Assembly: GCA_030062745.1 (NCBI GenBank)
Contig: CP099839.1
Coordinates: 24,851,324-24,915,323, forward strand
From: Capitulum mitella
Lineage: Eukaryota; Arthropoda; Thecostraca; Pollicipedomorpha; Pollicipedidae
Direction: 5' to 3'
Length of the DNA stretch: 64,000 nt
The notes beneath the pieces were generated by a model that saw only the letters and a list, made by a program, of their open reading frames with translations, did no database searches and was not told the DNA's origin. Every line of letters starts with the position of its first letter. Position 1 is the first letter of the stretch. Below are positions 45,567 through 55,461 of the stretch, in pieces. Position numbers and translations under genes: made by a program.

Positions 45567-46662
45567 GAAACAGAACACTGATACCAAAATTAACCTAAAC
45601 TCATTTGTGGAAAGAAAGCCCGTGTAGGAGACTGTTGCCCATGGGCTAACGTCCACGGGAAACTTGAATTTGGTCTTTGTTCTCGGGTTTGGTAATATTG
45701 TGGCCACTTTGTGGTCGCAGCCCGCGGCCAAAGTCTGCGAGCCGTAACAAGACCAGTTTTTTTTTATAAGACCACGAAAACACCCAACAGTTATTTAACA
45801 ATCCCATCGAAGGAAAACAAAGAAACTATTAAAATGCCCGCTGGCGTTAGCGGATCCACGAGGCAGAGTGTGTTACAAAGCGACATTTATCTTCGTAAAA
45901 AATGGATTTTATTTCAACAGACGATGTTAAAAATCAGGCCATGCTGTCCAGATTCAGGAAAAAATGCTAGTCCTTAGTACTAAATCATGCTTGACAGGGC
46001 TGTCAATTTGTTTTCCTTTGAGAGGGCCCTGGCCCACCCGACGTTCATATGAGCCCACCCAATGTTGGTTTGGGCCCCTCAATATTGTCTGCTGATAGGC
46101 AGAAAGTAGAGAATAAAGTCTAAAGCGATGTATTGGTCTAAATTTCTATCTTGTATTTATACCTATATTCTCTATGCCTATATCTATATCTATATCTATG
46201 TCTATATCTATATCTATATCTTTATCTATGTCTATATTCTGTCTTCTGTCTATCACCTATATACATGGGGATAAAGGTAATTCTTCATTTGATAGATAGT
46301 GACAGAAAAACTTATAGATTTCTGTTGGTCAAAATAAAGTGGGCTAAATCCGTTGAGAAACCCACATTTGGGGGAAGGTTAGATTGTCGGGTCCTCTGCT
46401 CGAACCCTCGTCCCAATCATTTACAGAAATCGACGCTTAATTTCATATCTCTTTTGGCGTTTTAGCATGTAAATTTTTGTATTGATGTTTGATGATGTAT
46501 CCATTTATTTTACCTATCTAATCCATCTCAACATCTTTGTCTACCTCTTATGTCAGGCTTAGTATGTATTTCCTGCCCAACCCGTATGCCTGCCTGTCTG
46601 TACGGTCCTGAATCTTTCGGCCGTTTGCCCATCCCAAACCCTAATCTGTTTACTTTTCCAAA
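45567..46662. other. AT-rich intergenic DNA with a TATCTA microsatellite
   Basis: It contains the TATATCTA array at about 46148-46230. No coding exon was recognised. Confidence 0.5.
46148..46230 (+). repeat. TATATC/TCTATA microsatellite
   Basis: Imperfect CTATAT/CTATGT hexamers over about 80 bp; the tyrosine-leucine open frame across it is an artefact of the repeat. Confidence 0.9.
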
Positions 46663-46791
46663 GCTTTGCTGCTATCTGCCCCGTCTGAAGCCCTGCTGCT
46701 GTCTGCCCCGTCTGAAATCCTGCTGCTGTCTGCTCCGTCTGAAGCCCTGCTGCTGTCTGCCCCGTCTGAAGCCCTGCTGCTGTCTGCCCCG
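46663..46791 (+). repeat. 27-bp minisatellite, about five units
   Basis: Units of GAAGCCCTGCTGCTGTCTGC followed by CCCGTCT. A period divisible by three keeps long frames open on both strands, so the repeated peptides are not evidence of a gene. Confidence 0.93.
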
Positions 46792-46994
46792 GGCCGGCGG
46801 CGGCGATCGTGCGGCCCGGTTCGGCCCGCACGGTCGGCCGATGCCAGCTGCAAACGGGTTCCGGGTACCGGCGTCCGATGGCCCGACCGACTGGTTCTAT
46901 CAGTATGTAATCAGAGTTTATGGAGGGATATTTTTCGGCCCCAGAGCGGCCGCCGGGTTCCCACGCCGCTCAGCGAGCCGGTCAGCGGCCGGTG

Positions 46995-47240
46995 GTCGGT
47001 CACAGAACTCACCGAGCCGGCTGTCCGTCACAAAGCCCAACAGGCAGGCTGTCGGTCACAAAACCCAACAGGCCGACTGTTGGTCACAAAACCCAACAGG
47101 CCGGCTGTCGGTCACAGGACCCAACAGGCCGACTGTCGGTCACAAAACCCAGCAGGCCGACCATCGGTCACAGCAGCTCACCGGACCGCCTGCCGATCAC
47201 AAGACACAACAGGCCAGCTGTCGGTCACAGAGCACACTGC
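46995..47240 (+). repeat. 28-bp minisatellite, about eight units
   Basis: Units of GTCGGTCACAAAACCCAACA followed by GGCCGACT, becoming degenerate up to about 47420. The block starts about 200 bp after the 27-bp array. Confidence 0.9.
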
Positions 47241-47921
47241 GACCTGCATCGGCCACAGACCTCGGCTGACCAGCGGACGGCCACAGCCTTGCCCGACCGG
47301 CGGGGTCCACCAAGCTGGCTTTCGGCCAAAGAGCTCGCCAGACCGGCTGTGGGTTACAGGGCTCACCAGAACGGCGGGCGGTCGCAGAGCTGACCAGGCG
47401 TGCTGTCGCTATATGGCTCGCCCGTCGTCAGCAGCGCTCGGAGGAAACTGCCACGGACAACTGGTGATCGGAGAAGGCACAAAAGCAACTGTAATGGGTC
47501 TGGACACCCATATGATGTCGAGTAAGCACTAGACAGCGGCCCTCGCGTGGCCCAGACACGATCTCAACAGACAGCCGCAGACCTGCCCCGCCGTCAGAGA
47601 CCTCCAAACCCCAGCGGTGCGGCTGCGGTCTCTCGGCGGCCCGCGCGGCCCAGACGGTCCGACCGGCCGCCGGCCGACCGCAACACGCCGAGACGGGCCT
47701 GCGGTGTGCGAGTGGGTCAGACGTGACGGCGCCGACCGCGACCGGGCCAGCAGGCGCCGGGTCGCGGTGGGGGACAGCCGTGACGGGTCGGGTGCCAGGC
47801 ACCGGGCGGCGGTGGCGGCGATGGCCCGGCCGTGATCCGTCCACGAGCGTGGTGACGGACGGCCGGCCGGCGCCCGTGACGGCCTGGTAACGGGGTGAGC
47901 AGGTTGGCCGCGGCGCCCGCT

Positions 47922-47974
47922 GGAGGAGGCGACCAACCTGCGGCCGCGGCGCCCGCAGGTTGGTCGCCTCCTCC
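47922..47974. repeat. Perfect 21-bp inverted repeat
   Basis: Arms 47922-47942 and 47954-47974 (GGAGGAGGCGACCAACCTGCG and its exact complement, shown only by its ends here: CGCAGG...CTCC) flank an 11-nt GC loop. Partial third and fourth copies of the arm lie at about 47901 and 47982. Confidence 0.92.
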
Positions 47975-48870
47975 GCCTCTCGGAGGAGGCGACCGCGTGC
48001 TGGCGTTGGGAGCCGGCGAGGTGGTGGCCGGCGTCGTGGTTTCGAGGCTGGTACGGGACACAAGCCACTGAAGAATTACTGAGGGGCGTATAAAGAAGCG
48101 CTTCCAGCTCTATCGTAATAAGGAAGTGCGGCCATGTTCTGTGAAAAGTCCCCTCCGTGACGAACCAGCCCGCAAACAAAACAAAACCGAAACAATCAAA
48201 AACGACTGCTGTTTTTTATGTTCTCGGAACATGTGTAGCAAAATAAAGCAAAATACCAAATTCATTGCTGTCTGATGTTTCAAAAGCCCTAATTGTTCCC
48301 GATCCCAGGGCCCAAAGGGAGGGCACATGCCGCACGTCACACGCACCCCTTGTGCTCCCCTCTGGCTGCGCCAGTGGTCACAAATGGGCAGCTGCAGCCA
48401 GTAGCGAAGCCTTCTGTACTTAAAGCGTTCGTATTACAATACAGTTCATCTTGCAAATCTAGCATTACGCCTTTTGTGATGATCGAGATGAATAAACCTG
48501 AAGTGGTTTAGACAACATCAGTTCAGCTGGATAAGCCTGAAACCTTGGCTGTGGTTGCTTTGACAAAGTCAGAGCGATTGCTGCATAAGTAGAGTAACCC
48601 ATCAACGGTCATTCGGTGGCCTTGCTAACTTTGGAAAATTTAAATTTGGCTCCATCGTATTGCACGGAAACCACATGCTTCAAATGGCTCTGCTCACACG
48701 AAAGCGTTCCGATATCCACGGATCACAGCACAGAGGAGAGAGCATGTGAATAAAGTCATAAAATCAGGACATAGAAACAACAGCGAGACGAACGCCAGTC
48801 CCGGCGTCAGTAAGCCCACGAGAATCACCGCGGCTATTATGACGCCATCAACTGAATTCTATAGAGGCCA

Positions 48871-49036
48871 GGGACGCAGCTAGAATTTTCTTAAGGGGCG
48901 GGGGGGGCGGAGCCCAATGTGAAATCATACGAAACCGCCTGCTGGGAAGACGATATGCAATGATTTTCACAAAAATCGGGCCTAAGGGGGCCCGGGCCCT
49001 TCGAGCCTCCTCCCCCCTTGTCCACGCCTGTGACTG
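48871..49036 (+). repeat. Dispersed repeat family A, copy 2
   Basis: GGGACGCAGCTAGAATTTTC through to CCCTTGTCCACGCCTGTGAC; the interior matches copy 1 with substitutions and an expanded G-run. A related 3' end alone (CCCCTCTGGCTGCGCCAGTG) lies at about 48356-48375. Confidence 0.7.
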
Positions 49037-52000
49037 GGGACGCACTGATGGAACTCAAGCAGCGCTTTTGGTGTTTGCAGTCCGCAACTAAGAAAGATGT
49101 ATTAACATACTGGTCTTTTCTTTTCTGCCGCAAAAAATCAAAATAAATGCAAAACGTCATACGATTCTCCGCCTCCTTTACAAAGACATACTGTATGGGT
49201 TTCCATTAGCAGGCATCTTTTTGCATTCAGGCATTTATGTTGAAAACTGCTCATGACGTTCTTGCGTCACAGCAATTTAAAGCTCACGAATTCCGTGTAT
49301 TGAAAGAGCCATAAGGCACGAAGACAGCCTCTGAAAAGAGCATCCGTCGGCAGTTGTTCGGAAACAAGAGCGAGATCTTTTCCGTCTGGTTGGAGGGGGT
49401 AATTCACATTCCTTTCGCGGCGTGACAAAAGAGGAGCGTCCGGGACCTGTAGCGACGAGCGCGGATCCACGAATTTATGGCTCTCTCCCGTCCGGAGCTC
49501 TGCCGTAATGCTTCCGTCACGGAACGCGGGCACCGCACCACAGGCGTGCCGAGGGTTTCAGCTGAGGGTGTTAAAGTTTCATAGCCAGACCTCGGCGTGA
49601 ACCCAAGCTTGCGTTTTTAGCGACGCGCCAAAAACTCTGAGCAGCGAGATCGGGAAGCGCTCAGACCATGTCGGCCATTTGCGAGGGACTCGCGCCGCCC
49701 CGTCCCGCCTACCCTGCCGAGGTGGCTGGCTGCGCCCGTGCGTCACGCCTCAGTGGCTCCGGGCCACGGCGCAGGCTCGAACGGCGGGCCCGGTGTCGCC
49801 GCGGTCGAGAGCGCTCCCGGCCGGCGTCAGCTCAGCACCGTTGAACCGAGAGGGGCGGCGGTGATGGACTGCCGTCCCGGCCCGGCCCGGGGCGCCGCGC
49901 CGGACGGGGTTCACTGTGCCGAGACCCGCGAGTTGAGGCCGGCAAACGTGTCGTCGCAGTCAAAGGATAAGGGGATACAACAAGATCAATGGGCGTTTTT
50001 TTCATGCAGCGGTCATGGGCGCACTAAAAAAATGTTTCCCGTCTCCTCCGCTGGCGCCTCTGTGATGCATTTGCATGCGTGATGAAACGCAGAAGACCCA
50101 AGTTACGTCCAAAGAATACATTTGGCAAAGGATTGACTACGCTCTCTAAAAACTTAAATGGCTAAATTACTTAAAAAATAGTCTCACTACAAAAATAGTG
50201 TTCCAAAAGTTCAAGGTCAGGCCAACAAGTCTGCAGTCAGAACATGTACCTACTGAAAGACGATCTCAGCGAAAAAGTTGTTCTGGTATCAGCTGCTGAT
50301 GCTATCACAAAAGCAGGTTTCAAGGGATGGGATACCCTTTCCGTTTCAGCTCCCACTCAGGGCGTACTGAGAGACGATTCCAGCTAAAAAATTATCGTTA
50401 TCATCCACCAGCCACTGTCGATATCAGTTCTGCAGGTTTTGCAGGCGGGCTAGTGTTCCCTTTCCCCTATGCTGACATCTTGATTTATTGTCATGATTGC
50501 TTGGAAATACCTCAGTTTGACCTGCCTCGGATATTTATAGCCCGATGTGTATTTGCAGTTCAAAATAGGACAAAACGATGCTAAGATTTGGAGGCGGCTT
50601 GCCCCACATTGTTACAAGTTTTTGATGTGTAGTCATACTTGATTCGGTGAACAACCAGGTCTTGGTGTTTTTCACAACAGATGTTGCGCGCCCAAAACAT
50701 GCCAAGAAGTGAACAACGTTCTTCATTTGGTGCTAATGGGTGATTTCTGCGGATTGAGATGTTGTACGCGGAGAATTTCCTCCGGTGTGATCAAATGCAA
50801 TTAAACTTTTGCTCCGCATGACGAAGTTTTGTTACCCTTGCCAGGGGAAGAGCTTTCACTTTAATGAGATATCTTGTCTCGCAAGCTTACCTACCATAGA
50901 ATTACAGCCGTCAACCACAGTTAGTTCACGACGCTTGGATTTGAACGGACGCAGATAACAGTACAGATGTAAGGGACCGTCAATAAATTATGCAGATCAT
51001 TTTTGTGTATCTCTTAATGACCCTTCCTTGTAACGCTTCGTAGTGGGCCCGCCCCTTCAAAAAAAGAAAAAAACGTAACGCCCAGCCAGCTCTCTCCCCC
51101 ACGGCTTGTCTCTCCTAACATTTTGAATGGCGTATCACTTATTTTAGTTATCCATAGTTTATGGGCGACTCCCAACTCGTTTTACGATAAGGAAAACCAT
51201 TTTAAAATACTGACAACAAATTTCAAGAGAAAATTTTCATCAAACGACCACGCTGTCAACAGATCTTCATTTAACAAGAGGGACAGCACAAGGTGCGCCA
51301 GTCATCCGGATATTTGCTGTTTGACAGATGACGAAACAGAGTTATCAAGTGAGAGAACAGATTCAGCATCGTTGGTCTGATTTTCGGCCCTGTTTTAAGA
51401 AACACCTGCCTGTCGCACTGTTTGATGAGCCCGTCTCATTGCCTGACATTACATAGACGTCCTAGTCTTCCTGGAGAGACTCCTCAGTCCTCCTGAGAGG
51501 CGTCCCAGTCCTCCTGAGAGACGTCTCAGACCTCCTCAGAGACGTTGCAGTCCTCCCGTTCCTCCCCGGACCGCCGCGTCCTCACGCCGTCCGCCTGGTC
51601 CGGTGTCGGGTCCTCAGGCGGCGAGGTCCACCCGTGGCCGGCCCCGTCTGTGCTAACGCTGCGTGACGTCCGTTCGAGGGGGAGGGGTCCAGGCCCGCCC
51701 AACCCATTAGAAGGACGCCGTCCCCTCCCCCGTTCCTCCGGTGCCCCCCCCCCCCGCCGCCGCCGGATGCCAGACGCGGCGCGTGCCGGGTTTGAACACG
51801 GGCGGCGGCGTGTGGCGCCGGCGGGCCGGTCCTGGACGGCGATGGGGGGGAGGGGGGAGCGGAGAGGCGGGACGACGGACGGGGAGAGCGTCGTCAAGGT
51901 CAGGACTTTCTAGCGAAATGGGTGCAAACAAGCTCCGGCAGATCGGGACCGGTAATAACAGGTGGGCGGCGAAAATTGGCGGGGTTCATTCTTCAGACTG

Positions 52001-53253
52001 ACAACAGCCTAGAGAGAGTTATGGAAGAATCACTTTCAGCAATACGTCTTGTGTCGACTGTTATACAGAGCCGTTGCACGCGCGCGAAATCTCACGTTGA
52101 GAGATACCGGTTCGGAACGTAACCTGGCCCCGGGTCGGCACACGGGCCGCCGAGGTCCCCGCCCGCGGCAACATCATGCAAGAGGTCACGAGGGGGAGTC
52201 GCTCGACCGTCAACCGAAGCGGTCAACATGCACGATGATAACTGCGCAAGATTCCGGGCACTGACAAATCTAGAAAGAGTCCTCCACGACAAAAACTGGC
52301 GCCAGGGTGTGTTTGTCCCCTTATCCGATGGGCATCATTGGGACTTCACTCTCCGAATTTAGAGCTGGTCTTTAAAATGCTAATTTAAAACGGGGAACAA
52401 AGTGGCCAAAATCCGAACAGATATCAGCATTTTAGAATAGGTTGGGTAATACGGAGAGTGACTTGCCCTCCCCCCTCGCACCCAGTGTGGATCTGCCAGT
52501 GATTCCTTGTTAAAAATGTAGACAAACGTCCATGATGTTACTTAAGTCCAGTTAAGAGTCCATACCATACCTATGCTTTAAATAAGATGTGTTTCCAGTT
52601 TCTGTTTTTTTTTGTGGCGTCCTGCCTGCCTAATATATTGCTTCGAGTGCCGTTTTAGGTGCTAATCTTTGTTCTTGGCGGATAAAAGAGTTCCGTAGAA
52701 TATTAACAGTTCAATCGTTTTTGCCACGAGGTCACGTGCATGGGAACGATTTTGAAGTTCGCAGGACCAGAACTATGTGGACATTGCTTTTACACAGCAC
52801 TATACGACTTATGACAAGATTTTCAAAACTTCTCACGATCGCCGCCATGTTTTTTGTGCTCCTGCACCTAAGCGTAAAAAGAACGGATCCAGCCTTATTA
52901 CTTCTGTCACGGTGGCTGCTTTCGTGATAATAGCATTGTGAGATAATTTCGATTCCGGCATGCGATTGTTTTTGCCATGCCGGAAGCCGAAGAGAGAAAA
53001 ACGTTACTGATCAGTCACATGTATGATGAAACCCGAAACCTGTTAACTGCTACTCAAGGAACAGTTTTTCACAACGCTTTTTACCCGGCATGTGCTTTGT
53101 CTACACTCCCTTGTACGTTTGAAGTTATTATTGAGACATGTACGTATATTTTGTCCGTTTCCTCAATGAAATGCGGCGTTTGGTTGGCCTAAACTCGAGG
53201 ATTTCGCTCCAGCTCGGGACAGCTCACGCTCACACCATCCGTATATTCAAACG
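49037..53253. other. Gene-poor DNA with a short minisatellite
   Basis: Mixed composition with a GC-rich patch at 51.5-51.9 kb. No multi-exon gene could be assembled. The hydrophobic-led open frame at 51123-51380 lacks an ATG. A small ATG frame at 52977-53192 has a good context (GCCATGC) but no recognisable domain. Confidence 0.45.
51456..51560 (+). repeat. Short minisatellite, about five units
   Basis: Imperfect units of about 22 bp related to GAGACGTCCCAGTCCTCCT, leading into the GC-rich patch. Confidence 0.75.
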
Positions 53254-53645
53254 TTGACACGTCACGGCCCACGCACGCTCAGCAGTCCGGCAGCAGCAGC
53301 TCCCCCATCCCCCTCAGCGGCTGCCGACACGGTCCCTCTCCGGCCGTCCCAGCCTCCGGCGGCGGCCGGCCGCCAGTCAGCTGACCGACGCCGGTTGCCG
53401 AGCGGCGCCTGGCGGCCGCCGGAGACTCCGACGCCGCACACTCCGCCAGCACCGGCCGGACGGGCCGGAGAGTTGCACGCCGCGCGCGCCCCGTGGGAGC
53501 GAGCGACAGTCGGGCGCGCGACCGCCGCCGGTTGGGATGTGCCGCGACGGCCGCCGTGTGGGAAACGCGTGACGGGCGGAAGTGAGCAGTGAGGAGTCGT
53601 GACGCGGGCGGCGGCCGCCACCCGACGGCGACCGTGAGAGAGGTA
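53254..53645 (+). other. CpG-rich block ending in a strong 5' splice site
   Basis: GC- and CpG-rich DNA ends at GAGAGAG|GTAAGC (donor at about 53643). It resembles a non-coding first exon, but no downstream coding exon could be linked to it. Confidence 0.2.
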
Positions 53646-54390
53646 AGCCATGGACGTCAACCCCGCCGTCGGGCGGACTCGACGGGCCGGACCCGGAGCT
53701 GACGCGCGCGCGAGCACATCGACTTCCCACGAAACCGACAGGCCATTCTAGTTGCACGTAAGACGTCACCGCCGTTCTCAAAGCAGCGTGCACTGGGCGC
53801 GACCGTTCGCATCACGTCAGCACCTCCACGAAACCCGGGCGCTCGCTGCAGCCTACTGCCGCCAGCGCCGGGCGCCGGACGGGATGACCAGGCGCCTGCC
53901 GCCGGCGGTGGCGGTTCGGGCCCCAGGTCGCCGACACCGGCCGCCACGCACCGACCCCGCCCGGCCGGGCGCCGGCTCTCCGCTGACGTCATGCGGGCCG
54001 GCCGCCGCCGGAATACAGAGCGGCAGCCGTGCACGGGACGAGCCGCCGGCGCGGCTGCGCGCGACGCGGCTCGTCGCGGTGACGGACTGACACCAGGACA
54101 CCAAACGAGACCCAAGACTTGACTCAGGACTCGGACGCCTGAGCCGGAGGGGCTGTGCGTCCGAATTCACAAATTAACGGGTGCCGGTAGGTGGGAACTT
54201 GGTCGGGCCGTGGGGCACGGGTATACACGGAGCAGGCACGTAGCCAGGATTTTCCTCAGGAGGGAAAAATGCCAAATTTTGTCATATGCCACAGGCATAT
54301 GAAGAAATTTACAAGCAAAGGCAGCAATTTTAGTCAATTTGTCTTATATCTCTTGCACGGGAAATCATATGTTTGTTTTTGTAACATATA

Positions 54391-55356
54391 CGAGGTCTGT
54401 CCGAAAAGTAGCGAGACTGGCTTTATAAGAACTTTATTAGAAAAAATTGAAAAGTACCAATGTCACATTCCTTCAAAGTAATCCCCTACCAGTCTAACAC
54501 ACTTGTGCATTCGCCTTTTCCAGGATTCAATACACTCCTGGAAGGCATCTTCTGGGATCTTTCTGAGCTCCGTCGTCGCGGCCGTTTTGATGGAATCACT
54601 ATCAGGAAAATGGGTTCCCTTCAGAACAGAGGAAAAAGTCACAGGGGGCCACGTTGGGGGAATATGGAGGTTGTTGCAAAATTGCAATGTTCCTTTCTGC
54701 CAGAAACTGGCGAATATTCGTACGATCCGGAAACGAAGAGACAGAGTCGTGAATGGAAAAGTCCAGGATCCCCAAGGCCAAAAAAAGCAAGGAAGTCGGA
54801 GACGAAAGTGAAAGTGATACTCATTGTGTTTTTCGATATTCAAGGCATCGTTCACTTCGAATTCTTACCCCAAGGCCAAACAGTGAACCGAACCGTCTAC
54901 AAGGAGATTCTTTGGCGCCTCATGAGATCAGTGCGGGACAAGAGGCGGAGCATTTGGCAAACCAACGCATGGGTGCTCCATCACGACAACGCTCCTGCTC
55001 ACACAGCCCTGAGTATTCGCCAGTTTCTGGCAGAAAGGGACATTGCAACTTTGCAACAACCTCCATATTCCCCCAACGTGGCCCCCTGTGACTTTTTCCT
55101 CTTCCCCAAGATCAAATCTGTTCTGAAGTGAACCCATTTTCCTGATAGTGATTCCATCAAAACGGCCGCGACGACGGAGCTCAGAAAGATCCCAGAAGAT
55201 GCCTTCCAGGAGTGTACTGAATTCTGGAAAAGGCGAATGCACAAGTGTGTCAGACTGGAAGGGGATTACTTTGAAGGAGTTTGACTTTGGTACTTTTCAT
55301 TTTTTTCTAATAAAGTTCTTATAAAGCCAGTCTCGTTACTTTTCGGACAGACCTCG
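54391..55356 (+). mobile_element. Self-inverted (hairpin) mariner element
   Basis: A 966-bp IS630-Tc1-mariner relic flanked by TA on both sides (54389-54390 and 55357-55358). The ends read CGAGGTCTGTCCGAAAAGTA and its complement. The similarity does not stop at the usual short terminal repeats: the whole left arm 54391-54717 is an inverted copy of the right arm 55013-55356 (about 330 bp, with one 17-nt gap and scattered mismatches). The right arm encodes the transposase C-terminus, so the left arm is a backward copy that replaces the transposase N-terminus. Non-autonomous. Confidence 0.92.
54718..55284 (+). pseudogene. Truncated mariner transposase
   Basis: A frame encodes the second half of a mariner transposase: YDPETKRQSREW, LIVFFDIQGIVHFEF, then the HHDNAPAHTA and PPYSPNVAPCDFF blocks. 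Two of the three catalytic aspartates are present (GAC 54985 and GAC 55090) with exactly 34 residues between them, the DD34D spacing of mariner. The first catalytic aspartate, the paired-like DNA-binding domain and the start are missing, replaced by the inverted arm. An in-frame TGA at 55129-55131 interrupts the C-terminus; the inverted arm keeps GGA at the matching codon. The natural end is TGA 55282-55284. Confidence 0.92.
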
Positions 55357-55461
55357 TATATGATCACTATTACGTGTTCATGCGAAATCGTCATATATCT
55401 ACTGTAGACCACTTGGCTCAGGGGGCATGGCCCCCATGCCCCCCCCTTGGCTGCAACCCTG

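Larger units (their letters stand above)
54235..55461 (+). repeat. Dispersed repeat family A, copy 3, split by a mariner insertion
   Basis: The left part, from about 54235 (ACGTAGCCAGGATTTTCC), and the right part, to about 55461 (CCCCCCTTGGCTGCAACCC), are the two ends of family A. The mariner relic at 54391-55356 interrupts them. Confidence 0.6.

Noticed and set aside
46550-47532. Long repetitive open frames (up to 288 codons)
   Set aside because: They are produced by 27- and 28-bp tandem arrays and are open in several frames; no domain or splice context.
51123-51380. Frame with a signal-peptide-like hydrophobic start
   Set aside because: The first codon is TTG and the frame contains no ATG; it has no homologue that I recognise.
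54460-54717. Independent upstream coding part of the mariner transposase
   Set aside because: The plus-strand frame here is the antisense of the copied C-terminus; transposase-like sequence in this arm reads only on the minus strand.
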